A stretch of DNA of 64,000 nucleotides from Onishia taeanensis (GTDB lineage: Bacteria; Pseudomonadota; Gammaproteobacteria; Pseudomonadales; Halomonadaceae), in NCBI RefSeq assembly GCF_003268885.1, contig NZ_QLSX01000001.1, positions 405,701-469,700 on the forward strand, given 5' to 3'. The translations under genes were made by a program, and so were the position numbers. This document shows, in pieces, positions 18,698-27,791 of the stretch (position 1 is its first letter; each line of letters opens with the position of its first letter). The notes under the pieces were generated by a model, which did no database searches, was not told the DNA's origin, and was given only the letters and a program-made list of their open reading frames with translations.

Positions 18698-19630
18698 TCA
18701 TTGAGCGCCTACCGGCTGGCTCACGCCCTCTAGGAATTCGTCAATCGGCAAGGAATTTCCCTGCTCATTCTTTATGGGCGGCTGCCCTACCCTTTCGCCT
18801 CGAGCGCCTTGATTTCGGATGTGATCGGCCACTTGCTGATACAACACCACTAGCGCAATACGACGATTAATCGCATCACCGGGCTCGCTATCCGGAATCG
18901 GCACTTGGTCGCCCATACCTGCGACTCTCAGCAGCCGGTCAGGCTCAAGCCCTCCAGCGACCAACTCTCGGCGCGAAGCATTGGCGCGGTCGCTAGAGAG
19001 CTCCCAATTGCTGTAGCCCTGCAGCCCACCCAGATACGGCACGTTATCGGTATGGCCACTGATACTGATCGGATTTGGCACTTCATTGAGGAGAGGCGCC
19101 AGCGTCCGAAGCAAACGGCGCATGTAAGGGGCGACCTGATCGCTCCCCAGTTCAAACATTGGGCGTTTGTCAGTATCGACCAACTGGATGCGCAAGCCCT
19201 CGCGCGTCATGTCAAAGCGAAGCTGGTTGCGCAATTCACGCAATACAGGGTCGGCCTGAATGGCGTTTTCCACGCTGCGGCGCAGATCCTTGAAGCGCTG
19301 CTGCATTTCGCTTGGCCGATGATCAATGCGCCGATCAATGCGCTCACGCTCACCTTCGGTAGTGGTCGGGTCGGGGCCACCACCAGGGATGACATTGCGA
19401 GTATTGGCTTGCTTTTCGCCACCCGCGATAGCTGTCAGTAATGGCGTACTAAAATACTCGGCCACGCCCTGACGCTGCTCTCGACTCGCTGAAGAGAGGA
19501 TCCACAGGACCAAAAAAAGCGCCATCAAAGCCGTCATGAAATCGGCCAGGGCAATTTTCCAGCTACCACCATGGTGACCATGAACGACTTTCTTGCGCCG
19601 GATGATAATGGGGGGGCCCTGCGAACTCAT
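18698..19630 (-). CDS. motB: Flagellar stator protein MotB (set 1)
   Basis: 310 residues. Short basic N-terminus, one membrane helix with the ion-binding Asp30 (LADFMTALMALFLVLWIL), plug region, and a C-terminal OmpA-like peptidoglycan-binding domain (ISGHTDNVPY, NWELSSDRANASRRELV, INRRIALVVL). With MotA it forms the torque-generating ion channel; similarity to the enteric pair suggests protons. Start overlaps the motA stop by ATGA. A second pair lies at 33965-35897. Confidence 0.96.
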   Translation of the reverse strand: MSSQGPPIIIRRKKVVHGHHGGSWKIALADFMTALMALFLVLWILSSASREQRQGVAEYFSTPLLTAIAGGEKQANTRNVIPGGGPDPTTTEGERERIDRRIDHRPSEMQQRFKDLRRSVENAIQADPVLRELRNQLRFDMTREGLRIQLVDTDKRPMFELGSDQVAPYMRRLLRTLAPLLNEVPNPISISGHTDNVPYLGGLQGYSNWELSSDRANASRRELVAGGLEPDRLLRVAGMGDQVPIPDSEPGDAINRRIALVVLYQQVADHIRNQGARGERVGQPPIKNEQGNSLPIDEFLEGVSQPVGAQ

Positions 19631-20505
19631 GCGCCTCCCGTTCCAGCAGCGGCCTTGGCGGATCGCACATGCTCTTCAAGCTCGGCAAAGCCGGGACGTT
19701 CGTCGCTGTGCAGCGCTTTGCGGCCAAATTCCACGGCAAGTTGCGGCGCATAGCCATTGAGACTGGCAAGCAGCGTCACGCGAATGCACTGCAGCATCTT
19801 GACGCCTTCCTGAACCTGACGGTCAATGCGGCTCGACAGTGGATTGAAGAAGCCATAGCCAAGCAAGATACCGAGAAAAGTCCCCACCAGGGCATGAGCA
19901 ATCATCACCCCCATCTGCTCGGGTCCGGCATCCGCGGAGCTCAGTGCTTTCACCACCCCCATGACCGCCGCCACGATACCGAATGCCGGAAGGCCATCAC
20001 CGACCTTTGCCAAGGCATCAGCAGGGATGTGTGCCTCGTGCTCGAAGGCTTCAATCTCATGAAGCATCAGCTCATCCAGCTGATGGGGATCCATGCCGCC
20101 ACTGACCATCAGGCGTAAATAGTCAGTGATAAAATTCATGATCATGGGATCATTGACGACCCGCGGATGCTCGGTGAACAGCGGGCTATCCTCAGGCGCA
20201 TCGATATCTCGCTCGATACCCAGCATTCCTTCGCGACGGACCTTGCTCAGCAGCTTGTACAACACTGCCATGACTTCCATATAGGTCTGCTTGTCATACT
20301 TGGCCGTACGCTTGAGCTTGGAAAAGCTCTTGATCGTCGCCTTCATTGCCTTGCCGTTGTTGGCGGCAATAAACGCGCCAAAGGCGCCGCCACAGATCAT
20401 CAGGATCTCGGTCGGCTGATACAAAGGGCCCAACTTGCCGCCGGCCAGCGCAAAGCCGCCGAATACCGATAGCGTTACGATAATAAATCCAAGAGGTATA
20501 AACAC
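19627..20505 (-). CDS. motA: Flagellar stator protein MotA (set 1)
   Basis: 292 residues, close to the 295 of E. coli MotA, with matching N-terminus (VFGGFALAGGKLGPLYQPTEI), four membrane helices, the charged cytoplasmic loop that contacts FliG, and the PAFGIVAAVMGVV segment of helix 3. The start is GTG at 20505 with AAGGA 8 bp upstream. First gene of motA-motB-cheA-cheW, the arrangement of the enteric mocha operon, behind a sigma-28 promoter. Confidence 0.96.
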   Translation of the reverse strand: MFIPLGFIIVTLSVFGGFALAGGKLGPLYQPTEILMICGGAFGAFIAANNGKAMKATIKSFSKLKRTAKYDKQTYMEVMAVLYKLLSKVRREGMLGIERDIDAPEDSPLFTEHPRVVNDPMIMNFITDYLRLMVSGGMDPHQLDELMLHEIEAFEHEAHIPADALAKVGDGLPAFGIVAAVMGVVKALSSADAGPEQMGVMIAHALVGTFLGILLGYGFFNPLSSRIDRQVQEGVKMLQCIRVTLLASLNGYAPQLAVEFGRKALHSDERPGFAELEEHVRSAKAAAGTGGA

Positions 20506-20545
20506 AAGCTACGTCCTTCACTGCGGCGAATAGCGTCTTATATGT

Positions 20546-20572
20546 CTATCGGCAAGGTGTCGGCGGCCTTGA
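20546..20572 (-). promoter_or_regulatory. Sigma-28 (FliA) promoter of motA-motB-cheA-cheW
   Basis: Minus strand: TCAA (20572-20569), exactly 15 bp, then GCCGATAG (20553-20546), about 40 bp before the motA start. One mismatch in each element against TAAA-N15-GCCGATAA. The motA operon of enterics is also FliA-dependent. Confidence 0.85.
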
Positions 20573-20614
20573 GGCCCAGAAGCGAAAAAAGGTCGGCCAG
20601 GGAGCGACCCAACG

Positions 20615-20643
20615 AAAAAGCCCTGGCGGTCGGGCCAGGGCTT
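20615..20643 (-). terminator. Intrinsic terminator of flhDC
   Basis: Minus strand: AAGCCCTGGC, a 6-nt loop, GCCAGGGCTT, then TTT. A 10-bp perfect stem with a T-run, 36 bp after the flhC stop. Confidence 0.92.
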
Positions 20644-20678
20644 AAGCAGGGAGGCAATGTCCTACACCAAGCTTTTAC

Positions 20679-21275
20679 TCACGACATGCGCGATGCTGCG
20701 GCACGATGCTCAGGTGTGGCCAAGCTGGAGGTGGGCGCTGCGTCTTTCCCCTTGGCCATACGCTTGCGAGTCTTACCTGCCCTTGAGGGCGGCTGACAGA
20801 TCCCGCACACAAACTCCTGAGTCGGCGTATGCGCATGAGCCACGTATTGACCACGGCACGATGTGCAGGTAGCCAGCTCCAGCAGCTCACTCTCGAAGAA
20901 GCGCACCAACGTCCAAGCACGCGTCAGGCCCAGAACCGGCTCGGCGCCGTCCAGGCCGACTTGCTCGAGGTAAAGCCGAAAGGCCTTGACAAAGGCCTCC
21001 ATACGATCACATTCACAATCTTCTAGCAGGCGGTAGTAGTAATTATAAAAAAGCGACGAGTGAATATTAGGAAGCCATGTAATAAACCAGTCCGTGGAAA
21101 ATGGCAGCATCCCCTTGGGAGGCGACATGCCGCGCACCTCCTTATAAAGCCTGATTAACCGACCGCGACTGAGGTCAGTTTCGGTTTCCAGTACCTGCAG
21201 CCGGGCACCAAGCTCAATCAACTCAACAGCCATCTGGATCTGCTGCATCTCCATCACTAGGCTCTTTTCACTCAT
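20679..21275 (-). CDS. flhC: Flagellar master transcriptional activator FlhC
   Basis: 198 residues from the ATG at 21275, with GGGAGG 6 bp upstream; the in-frame ATG at 21299 would add eight residues. Starts [26 protein letters not shown], collinear with E. coli FlhC, and keeps [21 protein letters not shown] and the zinc-binding cysteines CTSCRG and CGIC with PPSRA after them. FlhD4C2 activates class 2 flagellar promoters. Overlaps flhD by ATGA. Confidence 0.97.
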   Translation of the reverse strand: MSEKSLVMEMQQIQMAVELIELGARLQVLETETDLSRGRLIRLYKEVRGMSPPKGMLPFSTDWFITWLPNIHSSLFYNYYYRLLEDCECDRMEAFVKAFRLYLEQVGLDGAEPVLGLTRAWTLVRFFESELLELATCTSCRGQYVAHAHTPTQEFVCGICQPPSRAGKTRKRMAKGKDAAPTSSLATPEHRAAASRMS

Positions 21276-21610
21276 GCCATGCCTCCCGTTGAATGGCATG
21301 TCGAAGTGGATGGAGCCTGTGACAGGATCATTGACGCATGCGTATGAATAAGGCCATGTTCGCGCCTCTGCCGAACCAGAGCCTGCAATTGAGTAGCGTC
21401 ACCCAAGCTTAACTGGCAAAGCAATTGGTTAGTGCGTGAGAGCTGCCCCAGCTGCCGCGCCGAGAGTGAGGTTAGAAGGTCCGCCATCTCTCCATCGACC
21501 TTGAGCCGAAACATGGCCGTGGCCCGATCGTCGGCTAGTAGGCGCTGCGCCAATAGCAAATACGACAGATTCAAATCCTGGATTTCATCCAGGAGCTGCT
21601 CATTAACCAT
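21272..21610 (-). CDS. flhD: Flagellar master regulator subunit FlhD
   Basis: 112 residues from the ATG at 21610 (the in-frame ATG at 21631 is less likely). [25 protein letters not shown] and TNQLLCQL match the helical FlhD core. Forms the FlhD4C2 complex that turns on the class 2 genes. First gene of flhDC, with a long AT-rich leader upstream. Confidence 0.96.
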   Translation of the reverse strand: MVNEQLLDEIQDLNLSYLLLAQRLLADDRATAMFRLKVDGEMADLLTSLSARQLGQLSRTNQLLCQLSLGDATQLQALVRQRREHGLIHTHASMILSQAPSTSTCHSTGGMA

Positions 21611-22005
21611 TCCTGACCCCTGCGAAGGCATGCAATTATCAAACGATCAGTCCTTGTCTGACTAGATGTGTCAGCTTTTTTTATGGGACTGTCTGATCTA
21701 TCTTTTGCTCATTGTTAGTTTTTTAGCATTACATTTTCAACCGTACGCAAGCGAACCTTTGCTGACGGGTTACAAACAGGTAACGGGGGAAAAGCGGGGG
21801 TAAAAGGCCGTAAATTGCGAAACCTGCCCCATGCAGGCGATGAAAAAATGCCAGCTGCGGGCAATGCAAATTTCCTTAATACACATTTTTTTTCTTTTCT
21901 TTACATGAAAAGAAATTAGTTTGCTCATTACTGGCCAAGCTTCCGGAAGGCTGGAAGAACATAAGGATCATAATCATTAACAACATGACGCGATCCCCCC
22001 ATGCA
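21611..22005 (-). promoter_or_regulatory. AT-rich flhDC upstream region
   Basis: About 395 bp without a gene between flhD and the FlhB-like gene. It is markedly AT-rich compared with its surroundings, with poly-T/poly-A runs, as expected for a heavily regulated class 1 promoter. An inverted repeat with 9-bp arms (TTTCTTTTC and GAAAAGAAA, about 21892-21916) lies at its far end. I cannot assign a specific -10/-35 or regulator site with confidence. Confidence 0.55.
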
Positions 22006-22281
22006 TCAATCGGATTGGGGCGCCAGGTCACGCACCCAGACCAGTAATTCAGCAATAACCTGGTAGAGTTCTGGCGGGATCTTTTCATCAAGGTCGAGCT
22101 GCATCAGCATGTTGACCAATGCAGGCGCATCGTGGACAAAAATATCGTTTTCCCTGGCCGCTTCGATGATGCGATCCGCCATGTCGCCGTAGCCCTTGGC
22201 AACGACATGCGGCGCCCGTTCACCTTGATGGTAGGCTAACGCCACCGCTTGGCGCCGCTCGCCCCGAGAGTTAGCGCTCAC
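22006..22281 (-). CDS. FlhB C-terminal domain homologue (stand-alone export-switch domain)
   Basis: 91 residues matching only the cytoplasmic domain of FlhB/YscU: AVALAYHQGERAPHVVAKGYGDMADRI, then NDIFVHDAPALVNMLMQLDLDEKIPPELYQVIAELLVWV. It begins just after where the NPTH cleavage site would be, so it resembles the cleaved C-terminal fragment, without membrane helices. Start is GTG overlapping the upstream FliK-like stop as GTGA. Such FlhB2 genes accompany fliST in several gammaproteobacteria; function is poorly known. Confidence 0.85.
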   Translation of the reverse strand: MSANSRGERRQAVALAYHQGERAPHVVAKGYGDMADRIIEAARENDIFVHDAPALVNMLMQLDLDEKIPPELYQVIAELLVWVRDLAPQSD

Positions 22282-23612
22282 ACCGAGTCTCCTTTGCCTT
22301 GCCGCTCGACCATATGCAAGCCTACGGCCTCAAAGCCACAGGCCTGCAAACGCGAGCGCAAGTCAGCCTCACCAGTATGCAGCCGGGCCAGAACCTCCTG
22401 ATTCTCGGCAGACAACGTAATATCCAGCTGCTTGGGAGCAAAACGCAGCATCACATCCAGACTCCCCAGTCCCGCCACCTGCAGCGACATTTGCGTCTGC
22501 CACGCCCCCTGATCGGCTTCTTCGTCAGCCTCATCGGATGTTGATTGCTCGCCACCGCGCTGTCCTCCCTGCGGCATCTGTACGACGAGCGCCATAAACA
22601 CCCCCGACCAGACATCCCCTTCCCAGCGCAACACCGGCGACGGAGTCGCGAGCATTTCCAGTTGATGACGCACCACGTTCTGCTGTGCGTCATCAAGGCC
22701 ATCTACACTCGCCGAGGCATGATGTGAACGCTCCGCACCAGCGGCAGGCAGGGGTATTTCTGCACGCTCAGCGCCACCAACTTGTTGGTAAGCCTGATGC
22801 GTCGGGCTTCCGCCAGCAGGGTTAGGACTAACGCCTGACGTCTGCGCCATTGAAGAAGCATTAGACCCAAGAGATGCTCCGGCTCCTGCGTGGGCTACTG
22901 AACTGGCGGAGCCGCCCGTCGCAACAGGCACTGAACCGCCTCCCCCACGTTGAGCGCTGGCCTCTGGGCCAGCCATCGGCACGGAGCCCACAAGAATGCT
23001 CGCCCAGGCGGAACCCGACAGAGACGCGGGCGCAGGCAATGGCATTGACATCGGCGACGGCGCCGACGTAACTGGCGTCAACTGTTGAAAGAGGTTGGCG
23101 CTATTAGCGCGGCTCATCTGAGGTTCGAGCGCCAGTTGCTGTCGAGGCAGCTCGCCACGGTACCACTTGGCCAAATGTGATTCGTAAAAAAGCCCACTTG
23201 TCTCGATGCTCTGCTGTAGACGGGAGGCGACTTGAGTCGATGGCGCCGTACTCGCCTCGGCTGGCAGCAAGGGGCCCTGTACGCGCAGCGTGGAGGGTGG
23301 CGCCGGAAAACGCTCGAGCACGCTGGCGATGGTTTGCGCCGATGCGCTGAAGTGCGTTTGGGTGGAAGGCTGAGCACCGGGCCGGGATAGATCGGAAGGA
23401 GAGACCCCCTGCCCCTGGGAACGGCCAACTAACGGCGATGGAACCGTTCCCTGTCTAGGGTCTAGCCGAGAGTCACTGCGCAGTGCTTGAACGGCATCGC
23501 TCGGGCTCGAAGGCTGCACCGGAGCATTGAGCTCCCGCGGCACGGGCACATCGACCCGCTTCCCCAATACCTGATGGAGCAGGGTATCGATCAAAGGCGT
23601 TATGCCACTCAA
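22278..23612 (-). CDS. Second FliK-like protein (hook-length control C-terminal domain)
   Basis: 444 residues. A long low-complexity Ser/Pro/Ala/Gln region is followed by a C-terminal domain (ALVVQMPQ, WQTQMSLQVAGLGSLDVMLRF, LDITLSAENQEVLARLHTGEADLRSRLQACGF) that resembles the FliK substrate-switching domain in layout. Coupled on both sides: its TTG start overlaps the fliT stop (TTGA) and its stop overlaps the FlhB-like gene. Pairing of a FliK-like with a FlhB-like protein suggests joint action on export. The main fliK is at 42802-44214. Confidence 0.78.
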   Translation of the reverse strand: MSGITPLIDTLLHQVLGKRVDVPVPRELNAPVQPSSPSDAVQALRSDSRLDPRQGTVPSPLVGRSQGQGVSPSDLSRPGAQPSTQTHFSASAQTIASVLERFPAPPSTLRVQGPLLPAEASTAPSTQVASRLQQSIETSGLFYESHLAKWYRGELPRQQLALEPQMSRANSANLFQQLTPVTSAPSPMSMPLPAPASLSGSAWASILVGSVPMAGPEASAQRGGGGSVPVATGGSASSVAHAGAGASLGSNASSMAQTSGVSPNPAGGSPTHQAYQQVGGAERAEIPLPAAGAERSHHASASVDGLDDAQQNVVRHQLEMLATPSPVLRWEGDVWSGVFMALVVQMPQGGQRGGEQSTSDEADEEADQGAWQTQMSLQVAGLGSLDVMLRFAPKQLDITLSAENQEVLARLHTGEADLRSRLQACGFEAVGLHMVERQGKGDSV

Positions 23613-24016
23613 GCATCACCCTTCTTGAATCGCGAAGGACCGCCAAGCACCTGAGACCCCGCCGCGCCTCCATATGCGCTATCAACCGAACGCTTACGCC
23701 GGCTGGCATCCAGCAGTGCGCCAAGCTCGTCGCGCCGCTTGTTTAGGCGACGGCGAATTTCCAAGTCATCTTCGAGAATACGCTCGAGCAATTTCGCTTT
23801 GCGCTCGCGCTGCACGATATCCAATGTTTTATCGGCCTCGATTCTCGATAGCCGTTCGACTTCGATGACGTAGTCAGCCTCTTCCTCAAGCAGGCGGCTC
23901 CAGTCTTCCTCGCAGGCAAAGGCGAGCATTCGGCTAGAGCGCTCCAACAGCGCCTCATAACCGGAAATAATATCGTCATGGGCACCATTGCCTTCTTCGA
24001 ACCGCCGCTCAGTCAT
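23609..24016 (-). CDS. fliT: Flagellar chaperone FliT
   Basis: 135 residues from the ATG at 24016, one base after the fliS stop. All-helical, acidic then basic: YEALLERSSRMLAFACEEDW, an IEVERLSRIEADK segment and a C-terminal KAKLLERILEDDLEIRRRL helix fit FliT. In enterics FliT is the chaperone of the cap protein FliD and restrains FlhDC. Assignment rests on position after fliS and helical pattern; sequence conservation in this family is low. Confidence 0.78.
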   Translation of the reverse strand: MTERRFEEGNGAHDDIISGYEALLERSSRMLAFACEEDWSRLLEEEADYVIEVERLSRIEADKTLDIVQRERKAKLLERILEDDLEIRRRLNKRRDELGALLDASRRKRSVDSAYGGAAGSQVLGGPSRFKKGDA

Positions 24017-24017
24017 G

Positions 24018-24437
24018 TCACACCCCGTCAGACCGGCCACCGATCTCGCGCCAGGCAGAACCGATATTTTCGAGAAGTGCCGAGGCCTCATCAAGACGTT
24101 CGAGGTCATTACGTAGATTAGCTTCCATTAGCAGGCGAGCCACGTAGTCGTAAAGCGACCACAGCCGCTCAGCAATTTCCCCGCCCTTTTCCGCATCGAG
24201 TGCGGCCTGCAGGCCGTTATTGACAATATCTAACGCCTTGGAAATAGCGAGGCCCTTCTCCGGCACATTGCCATCCTGCATATGGATGCGTGCCTTACGA
24301 ATCGATGCCTGCGCACCGTCAAACAGCATGGCAATGAGCTGATGCGGTGTAGCCGACATGACGCCGCTCTCAACGCCGACGCGAGCGTAGGCCTTGGCTC
24401 CCTTGCTGTAAGCGGCGGCTCCTCTCATGGCACTCAT
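24018..24437 (-). CDS. fliS: Flagellin export chaperone FliS
   Basis: 139 residues. Conserved SATPHQLIAMLFDGAQASIRKAR, GLAISKALDIVNNGLQAALD and LWSLYDYVARLLMEANLRND are characteristic of FliS, which binds the C-terminus of flagellin before export. AAAGGACC precedes the ATG. Second gene of fliD-fliS-fliT. Confidence 0.95.
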   Translation of the reverse strand: MSAMRGAAAYSKGAKAYARVGVESGVMSATPHQLIAMLFDGAQASIRKARIHMQDGNVPEKGLAISKALDIVNNGLQAALDAEKGGEIAERLWSLYDYVARLLMEANLRNDLERLDEASALLENIGSAWREIGGRSDGV

Positions 24438-24496
24438 GGTCCTTTCCTCGTATTCAGCATAATTGGTGACTGACGCTTCTGGTGCTGTTCAGGCAG

Positions 24497-25882
24497 TTAG
24501 TTTCTACCCAGCTGAGCGTTCATATTGTCGAACTGTTGAGTCAAGTAGCTACTCGTCGAGTTCATATTGGCGATCATGCTGTCCAGTTGAGCGAACTGTT
24601 CACGATAGCGAGCAATCGTATCGTTGATATTTTCCTCAGTGCGCGTGTAGCGTTCACCCAAGCGTTCGATGCTATCTTCAAGGCCCTGCGTCGAGTTGGC
24701 GATCAAGCCACCTTCTTCCAACATGCGCCCCAGCACGCCATCGACCTGACCAGCCAAGCCTCCTGCCTCATCGGTACCGGTGAAAAAATCACTGAGGGCG
24801 GCCAGGTCATTGTCGACTGCATCTCCTAGCTTTTCTTCATCGAGCTCGAGCGTCCCATCGACCTGAAGACTAATGCCGACATCCGAAAGCACCTGGAACG
24901 TGCCATCCCCGGCACTGCCGCCCAAGGCATTACGAAGTTGAGACTCGACACTACGCAGCGTGCTATCGCCCAGCAGCTCACCCGCGTCACCGGTTTCTGC
25001 ATTGAAGCTGGTCAGATCCGCCATCTTCTCCTGCAGCTTGTTGTAGCTGTCGACGAAGCCTTTAACCGCAGACTTCACAGCACCGCTGTCACGCTCGACG
25101 CCAAGGGTCGCGCTACCCGTCTCGGCAATGGAGAGCGTCACGCCCTGCACCGCCCCTTCGACGGTATTGGACTGGCTGGAGATAGAGATACCATTGACGC
25201 TCAATGCGGCATCAACTGCTTCAACAGTTTGCGTCATGGTGTCGGGATCGGTGCCGTTATAACTTAGCAGTCCGCCAAGTTCACTTGCCGTCCCGCCATC
25301 ATCAAAGCTGACGCTCATCTGCGACTCGGTACCCGTTGCTTCAGATGTCAGCACCAGGCGATAGGGGTTGGCCGCATCACCATCATTGACGATTGAGGCC
25401 TGTACGCCGGCACCGGAGGCATTGATACTGTCTCGCACATCTTCAAGTGAGCTATCGGCAGCGATATCAATAGTCGTGCCATCATCGCTGCCTACACTCA
25501 AGGTTAGCGTTCCGGCGGAATCCAATTCTCGAGTTTTATCATCCACACCATCAGCGGCAAGGCTCTGGGCCCTAGCAAGCTGAGTCACCTCAATATCGTA
25601 TCTGCCGGGCGCAGCGTCGCTGCCCCCTGCTGCCGTCACGGCATCGCCAGTTACCTCGCTGGTCACGCCCTGAAAGAACTCGGCCTCATTTAGCTTAGCG
25701 GCAGCATCTTGAAACTGGGTCAGCGCACTCTCAAGCTGACCATAAGCAGAAATCTGCGACTGGTAGCTCTGCTGTTGCTGCGTGATGGGCGCGAGCTTTT
25801 CACGCTCAGCGCTTTTGAGCTGATCAAGCAGCCCATTGAGATCGAGTCCCGAGCCGATACCCAGGGATGAAATCGTCGCCAT
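24497..25882 (-). CDS. fliD: Flagellar filament cap protein FliD
   Basis: 461 residues from the ATG at 25882, which has AGGAGG 7 bp upstream; the longer in-frame start at 25927 lacks this. N-terminal SSLGIGSGLDLNGLLDQLKSAER and C-terminal RTEENINDTIARYREQFAQLDSMIANMNS are the coiled-coil leg regions of FliD; the middle is variable. It caps the growing filament and helps flagellin fold. First gene of the fliDST operon, behind a sigma-28 promoter. Confidence 0.96.
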   Translation of the reverse strand: MATISSLGIGSGLDLNGLLDQLKSAEREKLAPITQQQQSYQSQISAYGQLESALTQFQDAAAKLNEAEFFQGVTSEVTGDAVTAAGGSDAAPGRYDIEVTQLARAQSLAADGVDDKTRELDSAGTLTLSVGSDDGTTIDIAADSSLEDVRDSINASGAGVQASIVNDGDAANPYRLVLTSEATGTESQMSVSFDDGGTASELGGLLSYNGTDPDTMTQTVEAVDAALSVNGISISSQSNTVEGAVQGVTLSIAETGSATLGVERDSGAVKSAVKGFVDSYNKLQEKMADLTSFNAETGDAGELLGDSTLRSVESQLRNALGGSAGDGTFQVLSDVGISLQVDGTLELDEEKLGDAVDNDLAALSDFFTGTDEAGGLAGQVDGVLGRMLEEGGLIANSTQGLEDSIERLGERYTRTEENINDTIARYREQFAQLDSMIANMNSTSSYLTQQFDNMNAQLGRN

Positions 25883-25968
25883 GCCGGTGCCTCCTGTTGC
25901 GAGCCATTCTGCCAAGTAGAGCGCCACCGCGAGGGGCCGAATAGCTTCTTAAATTGCCGTTATTTCAC

Positions 25969-25995
25969 CTATCGGCGCCCAGCATCAGAACTTGA
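25969..25995 (-). promoter_or_regulatory. Sigma-28 (FliA) promoter of fliD operon
   Basis: Minus strand: TCAA (25995-25992), 15 bp, GCCGATAG (25976-25969). Predicted start of transcription is about 80 bp before fliD. Same element pair as in front of motA. Confidence 0.85.
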
Positions 25996-26060
25996 GGAAC
26001 ACATTACGCAATCTGCCCTTGGTCATTGAGACCGCCACCGCACCCTCAAGCAGTCCGTGT

Positions 26061-27767
26061 TCAAGAATCGCTTGCCGGCACGACAACCCTCTCGGTTGGC
26101 TTGCCAAGCTGGGCCAACGCCCTTCCCTCCAGCATGGCACCCAGCGTCTTCGGCTCAGGCGCAGCGATATGCTCGGTCAGCAGAACGCGGGAAGGCTGCC
26201 CCTGCGCATCCACCCGCAACACCCAGGCCAACTCACCACCGGCATAGCGCACCAGGGTACCGATAGGAGCGATGCCAAAGTGACGGACATAGCGCTGAAC
26301 CCAGCGCTGATCGAACAGTTGCGGCTGTTCCAGCAGGTGTTTATAGATGGCATCGATAGCCCAGGCAGGACGGTCAGGGCGCTCACGCCCCATCGCATCG
26401 ACGACGTCCACCACCGCCATTAGCCGCGCAAGCTCGTGCAGCTGTTCACCTTTTAATCCACGCGGGTAGCCAGAGCCGTCCAGGCGCTCGTTGGCACCGC
26501 CAACCACCGCCTGAGTGACCGCACGAGACAACCAGTTACATTGCGCAAGACTGCGCATGACACTCTCTACATGAACCTGAAGCTCGCGGTACTGAGCCTG
26601 ATCCAGTGACGTTGCCTGACGTACGTTCTCCGGCAATAGCGCCTTGCCCAAGTCGTGCACCATGGCACAGGCCAACAAGGCCTTGCGCAGGTCCCGGGGC
26701 ATGGAGTGCTGACCGGCGATATCCGCCAGCCGAACGGCCACGGCCAACCCATGCTGAACCAACACCGATTCACGCTGCATGCAGACAAGTGCAAAAAGCA
26801 CCGCCTCCCGGTCTTCATCCAACAATGCCAATAGCCGATCGGCATGGCGTGACAACTGAATGGCATCCAGGTGGCGACCTTGCTTCAGCGCAAAGAGCTG
26901 GTTATCCAGGTAGGCGGCAAGGCGTGACAGCCTTCGCGCCATGGGCGTGGCAAATTCACGATGATGCACTGCCGATTGAACGGGCTTCTGCTCACTCGCC
27001 TGAAACAACGGGGAAGGTTCCTTTGTCGGCTTCCCTTCACTGGCACTTTCTCTGGCACGCCGGGCCGCTTCACGCTCGATCTCACGCACGAAGAACCAGA
27101 GCTGCCTTTCTTGCTCGGGGCTGCATCCGATGAACTCAAAGCCCGCCAACATGACTTGGCGATCATGGTCCGAGTGATCGTGACGCAAGGCCCCATTGAC
27201 CTCCAACTGACTGCCATTGGGAAAGATCAGCTTGAGCCGTATTGTCGATGATGCAGAGGCCAGCACAGACCCCGTTCCCAACGGCAGAACCACCAGCGCA
27301 CCTTCAAGCGAAAGATTCTTGAGCATCCCCTGCAAAGGCTCATGGCCTTGTGAATGCCCCAGCAGCACGGTGGTGTCCATGCTCATGGTCAACTCGGCAC
27401 GGAAATTGTCACGACGCTGCAACACCTCCAACTGCTCAGGGTAAGGCGCCTCGCATAACAGACGACCCTCGAGCTCGTAGGCCTGCGAGATGTTCAGCAC
27501 CGGCGTACGCACCAGCTTGGATCGCGCCTGGCCCAGCAACCGGAAGCCAAGCCCACGCTTCAGGTCCCCCGCCACCTCACGAATGGCGCTAATATCCAAT
27601 ACCAGCGATTCATCCGCGCGAACCTCCATCAACAAGACGGGCAGCGGCTGGCTCACTGGCTTATCAAGCATCAGCGAAGCGCCACCCGGCTCGCTCAAGA
27701 CATCCAGCAACCCTTGAATATCACGCGCACTGTTTACCGGCTCGTAGTCGCTAGCAGCTTCTGCCAT
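26061..27767 (-). CDS. PilZ / HD-GYP-type protein, probable c-di-GMP-responsive motility regulator
   Basis: 568 residues. Residues about 20-120 resemble the YcgR N-terminal domain, followed by a PilZ domain with RRDNFR (RxxxR) and NLSLEG (N/DxSxxG), the c-di-GMP-binding signature. After a linker comes an HD-GYP domain with HDLGK and LDGSGYPRG. The usual HHExxDG before GYP reads ANERLDG here, so two metal-ligand histidines are replaced and phosphodiesterase activity is doubtful. Location between fliD and fliC, and a sigma-28-like promoter, point to control of swimming. GAGGATGGG precedes the ATG. Confidence 0.82.
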   Translation of the reverse strand: MAEAASDYEPVNSARDIQGLLDVLSEPGGASLMLDKPVSQPLPVLLMEVRADESLVLDISAIREVAGDLKRGLGFRLLGQARSKLVRTPVLNISQAYELEGRLLCEAPYPEQLEVLQRRDNFRAELTMSMDTTVLLGHSQGHEPLQGMLKNLSLEGALVVLPLGTGSVLASASSTIRLKLIFPNGSQLEVNGALRHDHSDHDRQVMLAGFEFIGCSPEQERQLWFFVREIEREAARRARESASEGKPTKEPSPLFQASEQKPVQSAVHHREFATPMARRLSRLAAYLDNQLFALKQGRHLDAIQLSRHADRLLALLDEDREAVLFALVCMQRESVLVQHGLAVAVRLADIAGQHSMPRDLRKALLACAMVHDLGKALLPENVRQATSLDQAQYRELQVHVESVMRSLAQCNWLSRAVTQAVVGGANERLDGSGYPRGLKGEQLHELARLMAVVDVVDAMGRERPDRPAWAIDAIYKHLLEQPQLFDQRWVQRYVRHFGIAPIGTLVRYAGGELAWVLRVDAQGQPSRVLLTEHIAAPEPKTLGAMLEGRALAQLGKPTERVVVPASDS

Positions 27768-27791
27768 CCCATCCTCGTCTCTTCGATTGTA

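Noticed and set aside
21892..21916. AT-only inverted repeat downstream of the FlhB-like gene, considered as a terminator.
   Set aside because: The minus strand has an A-run rather than a T-run after it, so it is not a standard terminator in that direction.
25883..25927. Upstream start for fliD adding 15 residues.
   Set aside because: The ATG at 25882 has a strong AGGAGG and gives the usual FliD N-terminus.
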